Origin: Branchiostoma lanceolatum
Lineage: Eukaryota; Chordata; Leptocardii; Amphioxiformes; Branchiostomatidae
Reading direction: 5' to 3'
Assembly: GCF_035083965.1 (NCBI RefSeq)
Contig: NC_089735.1
Span: 14,320,501-14,384,500 of the forward strand
DNA: 64,000 nucleotides
This document shows positions 24,060-36,341 of this stretch, one piece after another. The notes beneath the pieces were generated by a model, which saw nothing but the letters and a program-made list of their open reading frames with translations, ran no database searches and was not told the DNA's origin. Positions within the stretch are counted from its first letter, which is position 1; the number at the start of each line of letters is the position of its first letter. The position numbers and the translations under genes are program-made.

Positions 24060-24395
24060 TATATATTCAGAATACAACACTGGCACTGAGGGTGATGCGA
24101 AAGTTTGTGTTGTATTCTATTTTTTTCAAACCACCCGGGAAAACACACATCAAGAAAATATGGTGTCTTTCAAAAAAAATTGTTAACAACGGCAATTCCA
24201 ACGTACAAATCCAGTACTCCTATTTGAATTTTAGATAGCGGCGCACACAAAGTACGACTTTCGAATAGATGCCCGTGTGATACAAGTAGAAGCCCGTGTG
24301 ATATATCACCCGGTCCAGAACACCTGTATTGAATGTTATCATAACCCAGGTACGACATGAATAAAGATATTACTGCAGCACGAGTTGAATACAAG
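24060..24395 (+). mobile_element. Dispersed repeat with 'gaatacaacac' ends
   Basis: It shares 'gaatacaacact', 'acccg[ag]gaaaacacacat', 'attgttaacaacggcaattcc' and 'agcggcgca' in order with 58811-59245, and in reverse with 39235-39560. It ends near 'gagttgaatacaagc'. It lies between the MICU1 and IDUA 3' ends. No coding frame. Confidence 0.7.
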
Positions 24396-24469
24396 CTACA
24401 TGTATATGTAGTATTCTTCTAGTTCCACCAACCTATAAATGTATAATTATGCTACACGTTATAAGTTTG

Positions 24470-24475
24470 TTTATT
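24470..24475 (-). terminator. Candidate IDUA polyadenylation signal
   Basis: The plus-strand word TTTATT gives AATAAA on the IDUA strand, 46 bases past the stop codon. It is the nearest canonical hexamer downstream of the gene. Confidence 0.5.
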
Positions 24476-24521
24476 GGGCGGTGGATAACAAAGAGCAAAA
24501 GTCTTCAAATGGTCTCTATTT

Positions 24522-27500
24522 CTAAAGTTTCTGAGGCAGGGAGTACTCCCCAGCCCTCCCCCAGTAGTCCACTGCACGTACACGGTACCAGCCACGCACT
24601 GTGGTCACCGTTAGACCTGAAACATAAAACTATGGATTAGTAAAGGCTCTCTTAAAAGCCCTAACAAATACATTACACAATTGCTTCTACAGAGAAGAAG
24701 GAAAGAAAATAAAGAATTCAATGAGCTACAATGGACAGGTCACTAGGCTATGATTTATACCATTCACCCGGACGGGAGACCTGGCGCATCCCTGTCTTGT
24801 ATGACAGCCAACGAAAGGGTATGTCACCCCGTAAAGGGCGGTATAACCCCGTCGCCGCGAAAGCACGTCGACTGATGATGATAATACAGAGGTGGCCACT
24901 TTTAACTACAAGTTTGATTGTCACATTTTCAAATATTTGTCCTGGTAAGTTTAGTAAAAACAGATGCCTTTGGCAGTTACATGTAGATGTTTATTTTAGT
25001 TCCCACAAAGCTGAAAGAGAAGTTGTGTTTGACTTTATTTGGATCCGCAATTACTTATTTTACGACAGCTATTCTTCCAGTGGTCCTTAAAGAATATGTA
25101 TAAGTCTTAACCTTCTCCCTGCTGCCTAACTCTGTAACCAATGGGGAATTGGGTGCCAAATGGCTACTTCAATGTGCTAAAGCACCCATCACAAATAAGA
25201 AGTTCAGCTCGGCTGACGTGTTGTCGAGCTTCAAATTTGCATTTTCAGCCGAAGTACGGCCGACATCCTGTCAATTACGCGGGCTTCGGGCAATTTTAGC
25301 AATAAAAGTTGATCCAAATATTGGCCTTTTACCAGGTTAGTCGATACTGTATTCGTCCATGTCCAAGACATGGTACCATCTCATGGGGGATTTTTAGTTT
25401 TTAGTGTTCGATGGACGTCGCTCGAAATTTTTATGGGAAAACATGGTCGACGCTCGGGCAATTTTGAAATTCGTCGAGTTTCGGGCGATCTACAAAGTCG
25501 GCCGAATCTTGCAAGATATGTGACATCGTCTTGAAGGTGAAAGTCACTACAAGGTTGACATTTGCAAACCTGAAGGAATCTGGGAGGGTGAATACACGAA
25601 AGCTGTGAAGATCTGGTCTCTCTGGTTGATCCGTTTGTACGGTCCTTTCCGACTAGAGCTGGAGAACTCCACTTCAAATGTCAGCAGACATCTGCAACAG
25701 ACAATCATCAACAATTTGTCAAGTTGTAATGTTTCATTTCATTATCAACTGTTAATTTCATTTACCTGAATGTCTAGCCTTCATCACTCTGTCTTAACTG
25801 AATTTCAGGTGACCAAATAAAGTTCGTGCCATACAAATGTAGTTCTACAACCCCCTGCAAAGTGGTGAAGCAGTAATAATTTCAACTATGTTCAATCCTT
25901 ATTATGAGACAACACATCCAAGCTACTTTTACATGGTGTTTTAATTTTGAAAAAAAAAAAAAACATGGCGGCGTCTGTGTGGCATAGTTCCAGAGCATCC
26001 AGCTATGAACCAATGAGACCCAGGTTCAATCCTTGGGTGTACCCAGACATGTCTGGACATGTACCAAGATGTTGTGCCCTTGGGAAAGGCATTAGGGTTG
26101 GCATTAGGAAGGGCATCCAGCCGTAAAAAATCTTGCTACAAAAAAGACTAAGGTCTTGTACTTGTGATGAAGTCCATGTGCAAGCATGTCCAACCCCCAT
26201 GTGATGGGGAATAAGAGACGTTAAATTGGATAGTGAGAGAGAGAGACATCATACCTGGAGTTGACACATTTGTCGTCCCACAGCACCAAAACTGTGTCCT
26301 CTGTTATTCTATGTAGTCTGACAGAATTAGTCTGAAACAAAACAAGTGAATTCATGTGCAGAGTACAATGTGTGTAACAAACTTGCATACAGTATATGTC
26401 AGAGGTAGCTTCACCTTAAAAAAACAACCTTAGACCCAACCCTTATAGTCAGTTGCTACTGGGCAGAAAGACGTCCCACTCAAATTAAAACATAAAAATA
26501 AAATTCTATCTTTGATAGGAATATATGCATCGTCTTTGATGGAGGTTATAGTTTTTATACAAAGTGAACAGTTTCTTGTGGCTAGCCTTGGTGCTGAATA
26601 CCATCAAACAACAACTTTTTTTTTTATTTTCTTTATTTCACTCAGGTAAAAAGATGATGATACATACATATAACTAATCAAAATACAAAGTGCTGGGGAA
26701 AGTTGAGACCAATCTGATCTATAAAATTCCTTACCCGTTTTTCTTAAACAATATGATTTACAATAATGGATTAATAAGTGAGTATATGACAAAGTATACT
26801 TTATATACAGTTTTCAATTGACAGTCATAAATTGACAATTTTTGACAAGCAAGCCAGCTTATACAATATCAAGAGAGACGGAAAAGAACTAGGCAAAAAA
26901 GCACAAAAATCTAAGAAAGGAGGTTAAAAGAAAGGCTGAGACTTACCTGGTCAGGTTCCTGTTCAGGTTTGGCACACACATGAAGCAGGAGGACCCCAGG
27001 TCTGGGAAGGGGGGTGGACAGGGACATGGCACCTGATGTAGGGAAGGGTTTGGGACCAAACCTCTGGGCATTCTTAAATAGGATTGAAAAAAAAAGTAAT
27101 GGTATCTTTAACAAGTTTTAACTTGCTAAAAAGCTACAGTTTTCCACTTAATAGATATCGATATTGTCAAGAACAGGTGCTTATTGTACAGCACAAAATG
27201 AACATTTGTGCCAGGCTAGTGCTCTAATGCAGTTCATTTATGAAAAATAAAAAATGTCAACATTTTCCAGGTATGATGCTAATGCAAAGTTTCAAACCAA
27301 GGCATGAATACTAGGATAAACCAAATTGTTAAAAGCTGCTGCAATGCAATAGTTGTAGTGAATAGTCAGAAATGCCAACATTTTCCAGGTATGACGCTAA
27401 TGCAGTTTTAAACCACTTGGCATGAATACTATGATAAACCAATGTTAAAAGCTGCTGCAATGCATTTAGTTGTAGTGAATAGAGAAAAAACTTCATGGAC

Positions 27501-30500
27501 AGGAAAAGGGGTACAATAGGTGCATGTACCTCTGCTGCCCTCATCTCTGCAAACTGCTGGTTTGTGGGGAACACAGGTTTGCCCTGTTTCAGCCACATGT
27601 TGTATGGGTTACTGTGCTGGTTGTCAAGCTGGTACAACACATACATCATGTCTGAAATATAATAAATACAGGAAAAGTCAAACAAGGTCCTGGGCAAACA
27701 ACAAAAAAATACTCTCCAAGCAGAGGTTGGTGGCGAAGATTGTGACCCCAACAGCCGACAAAACACGGCATATGATGAAAAGGTCACAATCTTCCCCACC
27801 AACCTCTGCTCGAAGAGTACAAAAACCAACAACCCCCAAAAGCTATGAACTTCAAGGTTCATCTGTGACACCTGATAAGAATGGGTCAAAGGTGCTTGGC
27901 CATCGATATCGGCCCTCCTCTCTGTCAAGGGATGGTCGATGGGCCCTAATGTAGATTGCCTCTTTCACTCCTCTTGAGATTAAATTGTTTTGGTCACACA
28001 TCGTTCCGCTCAGGTCAAATCAAATTGAGAAGGACAAGAGTACTGGTAAAAGCGCTTTATTTATGTATGGAAATAGCATGTAAATCTATTGATAACTTCC
28101 ACAAGCCTTTACCAATAAGGCACAATTTCCTATGCAGTTTAAAAGTAGACTTCAAATTGGAAGGAAGTTGCTTTGAAAATATGTAAAGGTTAATCCAATA
28201 GGCATCACTGTTACTCACCTGTGGTGTTTTCAGGTGGTCTCAGGTTATCCAGGTTCAGCTGGACTGTGGCCATTGGATGGACCACTTCAGCTGTGTCGTT
28301 ACTACTGTACACCAGCACAGATGCCTGCCAACTGAACAAAAAATACAGTCAAACCTGCCCAAGGAGACCACTCAGGGGACCGATAAAATCTGTGTGGACA
28401 CTATAGACAGATTCTTACTACACAATCATACTTGAAGCAAGTTGATTAGGTGATTCCCCCCCCCCATAGGGTTGGTAACTGGATGATATTACCTACCTGT
28501 CTGCTGAATGTTCCAAAGAGGGGGTGTGAACAGCTGCTAGAACATCTACAGGGCTATTCATGTCGCCAAGACCTGCAGAAAATCAAATCTTATTTATTTA
28601 TTCTTTGCATGAGGCCCAGGGCCGATATTAAAAACAACAAGGACAGTATACAGACATTTACATATTACACAAAAATGTCAATGCTACATTTATGCATGTT
28701 ATACATCATTTCATGAAGGGCATCTGTTCTTTTAATCAAGTACCAAGGACAGGGATGGATAGGTCTGATTATAAGCAAAGGAGGGACAGTGAAACCCATT
28801 CAGTACCAAGGACAGGGACGGTAAGGTCCATTCAATGCCAAAGGACAAGGATTTTGAGGCCCATTCAGTACCAAGGACAGGGATGGTGAGGCCCATTCAG
28901 TACTAAGGACAGGGATGGTGAGGCCCATTCAGTACCAAGGAAAGGGATGGTAAGGCCCATTCAGTACCAAGGTCAGATATGTTGAAGCCCATTCAGTACC
29001 AAGGTCAGACATGTTGAGGCGCATTCAATACCTAGGTCAGAGATGGTGAGGTCTGTTCAGTACCAAGGACAGGAATGGTAAGGTCCATTCAGTGCCAAGG
29101 ACAGAGATGCTAAGGTCCATTCAGTGCCAAGGACATGGACGGTGAGATCCATTCAGTACCAAGGACAGGAATTTTGAGGCCCATTCAGTACTAAGGACAG
29201 GGATGGTGAGGCCCAATCAGGACCAAGGACAGGGATAGTGTGACCCGTTCAGTGCCAAGGACAGGGATGGTAAGGCCCATTTAGTGCCAAGGACAGGGAT
29301 GGTAGGAATGCCCAATGGTTACACTGACTTCAAATTAGAAAATTACAATGGAGAGCATAGGCAGCAAAGAAAATACACAAGGAGGCTTACTGAAGCATTT
29401 CTAAATTCCAGTCTTCGCATATTTTCCTTTCTTTAAGTCCCTTATAAAAGACGACAGCTCTACACTTACTGTTTTCATTTACAAGGTCAGTGAATCCATA
29501 AACTTCCTTCTCTCCAAGAAGACTGAGGAGTCCCATCACTGTTAGGACTGGTTTGCGGACAAACTGCACACTGCGTGGCTCAGTCTTGTTCATCTAAGAC
29601 ATCAGAAAATACTCTAAACATACATGGTCTTACTATACTAGGTGTACAACAGGTCACGGAGTACAGTATGCTCAATTTAAGCCTAGGAAAAAAAATGATG
29701 TGTTTCAAGTTTCAGTCCTGAAAAAAAAGGTCACTAGTGTAGGGATTCTCTTGTTTCTTTAAAAATTTTGTCCAAAGTGATGCAACAAATACATTTTAGC
29801 CATGTAAAACTGATCAAAAGTTTTATTTTCCTTGCCAGTGGCTGACCAGACAAAAAAAGGCTAGGGTCGGCAGGTTTCTGCTAGAGTCGGTCAGATAGCT
29901 GGAGACATAACATTTTTTCCTAGGCCTTTCAGATACCTTAACTTAAACATACGGAATTTGGCACTTATTAATGCATATTACCCACAAAACTTATTTATCA
30001 TTATTTATTAATAATGAACACAGTAAAATCAACAGAGATTTTACCTTACCTGGAATCTAGCTAGCAGTGTTCTTTGTTGGAAGTAGTTGGGGTGAAAGTT
30101 CAGGAAGCCGTTGTCGTTACTCAGCAGAGTGTAGGGCAGACCGGCACCAATCATAAACTTCTGGTGCATCACAATCACCTAGAGATAGAGGATAGAAGCA
30201 TCAAGCTTCTATGCCACCACCATAGTGGCTATTTGAGGCTAAAATACCATCACATAATAGCTTAATTTTCACACTGTTTCCAGGACCTGTCCCTTCGTCC
30301 CGGGATGGAAATTTGCTTGTTGGGACGGACAAAAATTTTACCCCTTCCGTCCAAAAATCTGAACTTCATGATATTAAATTGATGAATCTGTACTTTGTAA
30401 GCTTAAAATGACAGATCTATCAATGAAAATCTCCCATACAATGAGTACAACAGAAAAGACTGTAAAGCTAGAGACAGCCCTGTAACTTAGACATCTTGCT

Positions 30501-33500
30501 CTTTTTCTCTTTTTTGTTTTGCAGACTGACCTTATTTTTTTCTGTACTCTAGATCTTATCAGGTATTCAGAGTATGTTATCATACATAAATCAAAGATTG
30601 CATGGCCCTGCATGAAAGTATAGTGCTGTTTGCAAAGAACAAGCTGCATGAAAAGTGGTGTTGCAATAGTTTCACCTTTGCCACCATGGCTGCATATCGG
30701 ACGTCAGCTCTCCACTCTTCTGCCTTACTCCAACCAACCAGAGGGTCAGCCTCACTACAGTAGAAATTAAACACAGCCATTCAATTTTCTGCAGCCGCCA
30801 TGCATCTACCCTGATGCTCGCGGTTGATTGATTGATTGATTGATTCAATTACTATGCATTGTTGAATGACATGGATTCTATTTTCAAGTCACAGGAAAGC
30901 TATGACATCCCACTAGTCATCACAAGAGGGACAAAGATAAATCACCGCCATTCAGTTAATACTGGCATTGGTAACTAGTACATGGACATGATTTTATTTT
31001 CAACACAATTCTACCTCACTGGAAAGCTATAACATCCCACTAGTCATCATAATCACAGCTGCTATGTAGAGTTAACATGTATTCTATGTTAACATGTTAA
31101 ATGTACCAGGGAAATCAACCTCAAGATATTCTCAAGTATCTCTTAATACGGTGATGTTTGGGTTAGAACCTAAGAGGTCCCGGGTTCGAATTCTGTCGTG
31201 TCACTGATCTTGTGCCCTTGGGAAAGGCACTTTACACGACTTTTCTCACTTCACTCAGGTGAAAATGAGTATCTAGCTTTGGTTACGGACGTCCCTCAGG
31301 TAGGATGTTATATAGAACCCACCACACTTATTGAAAAGAGGAAGGGCCCTGTCTGGTCTGAGCGGGTCGAACCTTACAGTCGGTATAGCCTACAGAATCT
31401 ACAGCAAAGTTGGTAGCCTCAAAAACAAAAAAGAAGAAGAAAAGAAGAAGATACAAATTCATACTTGTTATAAATTGGAACGTCCTTCAGTTTGGGATAC
31501 TCAGTCTGTATCTTATGAATTGTGTTCATCTCAGCTGCCAGGATGGTCATGGAGTAGCCTGGAGTCCCCTGTGGGAAAACAGCATTATAAACTAATATCA
31601 CTTATAAGTCATGCCAAACCATACATGATATGTAATGCTTATTATTGTATAATAGACGTCCATACAACAAAATGCCAAACATGCATTAAGAATCTCTGGC
31701 TGAATCTTACAGGACCTGCACTAACACCATATTCCCAATATCTATCCCTAAGACAAGATTAGGTTATATATACAATTGCATGATTTAAGTGGTACTGTCA
31801 ATGCAGAAATGTTTGCAGGGATTTAATTTCGCGGTAGGGAGAAAATGGAGTGTTTGCGGTGGTTTTCAGTTTGCTTTTAAACCAATAGTAGCGCTACAGT
31901 CACACAATGGAACAGCTTTTTGCAGTGGTTTTAAGTTTGCAGTACAGAGTTCATCGTGAAAACTGCGAATATTAAACCATCACGAACATATCTGCATTAA
32001 CAGTATTATATGCAAACTGAGTATATCTGGTGACAAAATAGTAAGATCTTTTGCAAAGTCTACTTTCATCCAATCAAGAGTAAATGAATCTTTATCTTGA
32101 CAGCCACACCAACATACACAATGTTATGTGCATGCTACTGACATTTGACATATTTCTTCAAAAGAAGACTATTACAGTACCTTTTTGTGGAAAGATATAA
32201 AGTCAAGCCTGACCCCCCTCTCTCCAGTGAAGTAGTTTGTTCCATTTGAGCAGTGCTCTAAGAGTGTCCAACAGATCTTGGAGAAACTGGGTTGTCTGCA
32301 AGAAGCTCCTGGGCCACCGAATTTCAGATAAGGGCTAGCCTTCTTCAGGCCCTCCGAGCAGGCATCATAGTAGTTCAGAAAACCTGCAATGTAATAAAGA
32401 TTGTAACAAAAAGTTAGGGATGGTAAGGCCCATTCAGTACTAAGGACAGGGGTGATAAGGCCCTTTCAGCAGTAAAAACAGGGATGGTATGGCCCATTCA
32501 GTACTTAGGACAGGGATGGTAAGGCCCATTCAGTACCAAGGACAGGGATGGTAAGGCCCATTCAGTACTTAGGACAGGGATGGTAAGGCCCATTCAGTTC
32601 CAAGGACAGGGGTGGTAAGGCCCATTCAGTGCCAAGGATAGGGATGGTAAGGCCCATTCAGTTCCAAGGACAGGGATGGTAAGGCCCATTCAGTTCCAAG
32701 GACAGGGGTGGTAAGGCCCATTCAGTGCCAAGGATAGGGATGGTAAGGCCCTTTCACTACCAAGGACAGGAATGGTAAGGCCCTTCAGTAGTAAGGCCAG
32801 GGATGGTTAGGCCCATTCAGTACTTAGGACAGGGATGGTAAGGCCCCTTCAGTAATAAGGACAGGGATTGTAAGGCCCATTCAGTACCAAAGACAGGGAT
32901 GGTAAGGCCCATTCAGTACTTAGGACAGGGATGGTAAGGCCCATTCAGTACTTAGGACAGGGATGCTAAGGCCCATTCAGTACTTAGGACAGGGATGGTA
33001 AGGCCCATTCAGTACTTAGGACAGGGATGGTAAGGCCCATTCAGTACTTAGGACAGGGATGCTAAGGCCCATTCAGTACTTAGGACAGGGATGGTAAGGC
33101 CCATTCAGTTCTTAGGACAGGGATGGTAAGGCCCATTCAGTACTTAGGACAGGGATGGTAAGGCCCGTTCCGTACTTAGGACAGGGATGGTAAGGCCTAT
33201 TTAGTACTAAGGACAGGGATGATAAGGCCCATTCAGTATTCAGGACAGGGATGGTAAGGCCCATTCAGTATTCAGGACAGGGATGGTAAGGCCTATTCCG
33301 TACTTAGGACAGGGATGGTAAGGCCCATTCAGTACTTAGGACAGCGATGGTAAGGCCCAGTCAGTACTAAGGACAGGGATGGTAAGGCCCATTCAGTATT
33401 AGGACAGGGATGGTAAGGCCCAGTCAGTACTTAGGACAGCGATGGTAAGGCCCATTCAGTACTTAGGACAGGGATGGTAAGGCCCAGTCAGTACTTAGGA

Positions 33501-35783
33501 CAGGGATGGTAAGGCCCATTCAGTACTTACGACAGGGGTGGTAAGGCCCATTCAGTACTTAGGACAGGGATGCTAAGGCCCATTCAGTACTTAGGACAGG
33601 GATGGTAAGGCCCATTCAGTACTTAGGACAGGGATGGTAAGGCCCATTCCGTACTTAGGACAGGGATGGTAAGGCCCATTCAGTACTTAGGACAGGGATG
33701 GTAAGGGCCATACAGTACCAAGGACAGGGATTGTCAGATCAATTACAAAGTTCTGCTTCCATGTAATAAAGTCATAAATAGTCACACACACGTATTATCA
33801 TATGTTCACCTTGTACAGTAAAGTTCAAGTTGTCAAAGTCATGGTGGTCAGGTTCATTCCAAGTCTCAAAGTTCCACTTCTCAACATAACCATCGCCATA
33901 CTCCTCTGTGGAAAAAGAAAAACATTCTGAGAAACAAATATCAAAAACCCTAAATGCAATTAACTTAATTCATCATTCCTTAAAGGGAGGCTAAACTTAA
34001 AATTGAAAAGTCTACTAAACTTCGCTAAATATACCCCAAAGTCAAGTCCTCACTTGTTTTACATAAGTCCACAATTGTTCAGGACTCTTCCGTCATTTGT
34101 AACTTGGGCCGTTCTGACAGCTACTTGCCTGATGATTGAATTAATCAATTGTCAGGTCACAATATGTGACGTCAGGTCTCAGCATTTCCCATTCAGTATG
34201 AAGAAAGATTTCGGATCTGGCTTTCATGAGAACGGATTTCAAGGAATTTTCCGAATTCAAAGCTCACTATCTCCTAGATTCCTATAAATCCATCCTCAGG
34301 AAAGTCTGTCTGAAAGTAATCCACCCCCTCACGAAGCCTTAGAATGCCCCAATTGATTATTTTCTTAGAAAAACAACCTGAACATACATGTATCATGACT
34401 TACCTATGTACCTATCTGCCAGCTGATACACCAGGTCTCTCCACATGTACACCTGAGTCTTGTTTTCAAAGTCAGTGAAAATGTTGGAGGGGTTCCCCAT
34501 CAGCTCAAAGCCCGGGAACAGACCATTCTGCCACAGGTTGTCCACCAGGTCATCCAGTTGGGTGAAGTTATAGACTGGACGTCCCGATTCTAGGCTACAT
34601 GAGGAAAATCACAAAATGTTTTATTCCACTTTTCTGCTTTGTACTATGGGTTCCATGAGCACATCATCCAAAACTACAAATTTGGCAACACTGAAGCACA
34701 CTACTAAATCTCACAGGACCGCAGCATGTTGGCGACCTCGCTGCATCAAAAAGGGCTTTATAATGGGAATATCATGCATGATGTACTAGTATGACTAAAA
34801 AGGCAACAATACACCCAAAGCGTAAAAGAATTTGTTTTTACTGATGAATTTCGTTTAGCAAATTGCTTGGCCGCAGTGAGGCCACCAACGTGGCGCAGCT
34901 TCAGTGAGATACTCGCTTTAGTGCAGCACGTTGCACATGTCCACTAAGCTACAAAGATGTGTATCACCTGACGTACCTTGCAGTGACCAGATCCAGTAGC
35001 CAATGGATACGGACCTGTTTGATACCGCCCTGTGGTACCGAGCCAATCAGGGCCAAGTTCTGAACCTCATCTTCACTCAGGTCGTACAGGTCTGCCCTCT
35101 GGTGAGGAAGAGGGGGACTGCAGGACAAGTAAAACAAGTACCTGTCTGTTGGGGTGTCTCAATGGACTTCACGAAATGCTCACAAAGGAAAAGTTCAGCA
35201 ACTATAGACTGTGGATTCTTCAGGATCAATGGAAAAAATAATCTTCAAATTTAATATTGTTCCAATATCTTTTAATATATTATCTAAATAATAAACTACC
35301 TTTTATTAAGAGCTTTAGATTCATACTTCTTTCATCGAACCTACAGCAATGATCTGTCCCTACAATTTGGTAGTGTGAATAGGAGGAAGTTCTCTGAGGT
35401 TATATGAGTTCACAAGGAATCACATGACACCAATGACTAGCTTCCCTTAATACATACTGCCTTCTTCATTTAACCCCGTTAGGTTGAGGGCTACACTGTA
35501 CAACCAATATAGCCCCAAAGGACTCTATACACTTCGAACAATAGCCTCTGCATTTTATAGTACATGTACAAGAAATCAGACGCACAAAATGACCTGAAGC
35601 CATCTCTCATCTACTTGGAGACACTCACCAAAACCCCGTGCTCTCCCAGAAATGAGTCAAGTTGCGAACGATCTTGGAGGCGTCTACGTGTACTTGGTAA
35701 GTTGCCAATCCCTCGGCGTTATCGGGAGAACAGGTGATAGATAAGAGCAGAAGAATCCAGCACGAAATCGCACATCCCGACAT
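24522..35783 (-). CDS. IDUA: Alpha-L-iduronidase (IDUA), complete
   Basis: Lysosomal GH39 glycosidase that removes terminal iduronic acid from dermatan and heparan sulfate. Sixteen phase-consistent exons, in transcript order: 35783-35629, 35117-34977, 34594-34404, 33905-33810, 32383-32181, 31568-31465, 30754-30676, 30178-30050, 29593-29470, 28572-28497, 28331-28219, 27651-27530, 27072-26947, 26331-26255, 25691-25570, 24616-24522. They give 650 codons plus stop against 653 residues in human. The signal peptide ([12 protein letters not shown]) is followed by VHVDA and FWESTGFCPPLP. The acid/base glutamate lies in [13 protein letters not shown] (residue 180) and the nucleophile in [12 protein letters not shown] (residue 298). 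[48 protein letters not shown] and YRVRAVDYW follow the human order. The start at 35783 (MSGC) is chosen; an in-frame ATG at 35810 adds nine residues. Divergent from gene A, convergent with MICU1. Confidence 0.97.
26000..26235 (+). mobile_element. tRNA-derived SINE
   Basis: Head with B-box-like 'aggttcaatcc', then the word 'ttgtgcccttgggaaaggca' shared with copies at 31150, 58005 and 62148. It ends in a short GA run (26233-26245). In an IDUA intron, antisense to the gene. Confidence 0.65.
27711..27818. mobile_element. MITE, CTCCAAGCAGA family
   Basis: Nearly full-length hairpin. 'actctccaagcagaggttgg' pairs with 'ccaacctctgctcgaagagt', and the arms continue through 'cgaagattgtgacc' and 'ggtcacaatcttccc' around a 40-base loop. 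It lies just inside the IDUA intron upstream (in transcript sense) of exon 27651-27530. Confidence 0.85.
28345..28412. mobile_element. Fragment of the Tc1/pogo-like element
   Basis: It begins 'tacagtcaaacctg', the same terminus as 20071, and contains 'actatagacag', which resembles the other end. This is a short internally deleted or degraded copy in an IDUA intron. Confidence 0.55.
28739..29304. repeat. 32-bp minisatellite array 1 (about 18 units) in an IDUA intron
   Basis: The unit is close to 'ccaaggacagggatgg' plus 'taaggcccattcagta' with many substitutions. It lies in the intron between IDUA exons 29593-29470 and 28572-28497. The same unit forms the larger array at 32413-33737. Confidence 0.9.
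30824..30845. repeat. (TGAT)n microsatellite
   Basis: Five to six perfect TGAT repeats in an IDUA intron. Confidence 0.9.
31150..31350 (+). mobile_element. tRNA-derived SINE
   Basis: The head contains B-box-like 'gggttcgaattc', followed by 'cttgtgcccttgggaaaggc' and 'actttacacgacttttctca', as in the copies at 58005 and 62148. The tail contains 'acggacgtccctcagg'. In an IDUA intron, antisense. Confidence 0.7.
31793..32005. mobile_element. MITE with TACTGTAAATGCA ends
   Basis: The ends 'tactgtcaatgcagaaatgt' and 'atatctgcattaacagta' are inverted repeats. The inside has 'gtttgcggtggtttt' and 'aaccatcacgaac'. It lies in the IDUA intron between exons 32383-32181 and 31568-31465. Confidence 0.85.
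32413..33737. repeat. 32-bp minisatellite array 2 (about 41 units) in an IDUA intron
   Basis: The consensus unit is 'tacttaggacagggatgg' followed by 'taaggcccattcag'. Units in the right half are much more uniform than those of array 1, which suggests recent expansion. On the plus strand every good unit carries a splice-donor-like 'atggtaagg'; IDUA runs on the other strand. It sits in the intron between exons 33905-33810 and 32383-32181. Confidence 0.95.
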
Positions 35784-36341
35784 GTTGTTGGTGGTGCACG
35801 TACATTCCACTTCCGCAACGCTTTCCCGCCAGTCAGCTGTTTAGGGTCAAAGTTCACGGCGTCTCGTGTCCAGGGCTACAGAGTACAGAGTTTCCCCTTC
35901 TTCCTAGTACAGCGTTCCCCCTACATTCAATGGAGTTGACAGCGTCTCCCCTCCATCCTACAGCGTTCTCTACATTATACAGCGTTGACAACATTCCCCC
36001 GCCATCCTACAGCGCCCCCCTCCAGTCTAGCGTTCACCATCCATCCTAGAGCACCCCCCCTCCCCACATCCTACACTACAGCACCCTTCATCCCACAGCG
36101 GTCCCCCTCCACCCTACAGTGCCCCCTCCATGCTACAGCATTCCCCCTCCATTCTACAGCATTCCCCCTCCATCCTACAGCATTCCCCCTCCATCCTACA
36201 GCATTCCCCCTCCATCCTACAGCATTCCCCCTCCATCCTAGCTACAGCATTCCCCCTCCATCCTACGGCGATCCCTGGTCAACTATCTGAATCATTAGCT
36301 TCTGAGATTATCAAAACGTTGACTACAACACAGACCGAGAG
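35784..36341. promoter_or_regulatory. Divergent intergenic region between IDUA and gene A
   Basis: 558 bp separate the two start codons on opposite strands, so both core promoters must lie here, or further out if there are untranslated first exons. No TATA box is obvious. Most of it is taken up by the C-rich tandem repeat (35905-36275). Confidence 0.45.
35905..36275. repeat. C-rich tandem repeat, unit about 21 bp
   Basis: Variants of 'ctacagcattccccctccat' recur. They are nearly perfect at 36131-36265 (about six units) and degenerate to the left. A long open frame through it is an artefact of the repeat. Confidence 0.85.

Larger units (their letters stand above)
22286..24060. other. MICU1 3' UTR and intergenic DNA between convergent genes
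   Basis: No coding exon is seen between the MICU1 stop and the IDUA stop, which lies on the other strand. The stretch holds a MITE (22513-22637) and AT-rich DNA. Another possible polyadenylation hexamer (ATTAAA) lies near 23700, so the MICU1 3' UTR could be long. Confidence 0.6.

Noticed and set aside
27329..27928. 199-codon minus-strand open frame
   Set aside because: Only its middle matches IDUA exon 27651-27530; the rest runs through intron and a MITE.
28739..33737. Regular repeats resembling a CRISPR array
   Set aside because: Units are contiguous without unique spacers and lie in introns of an animal gene; they are minisatellites.
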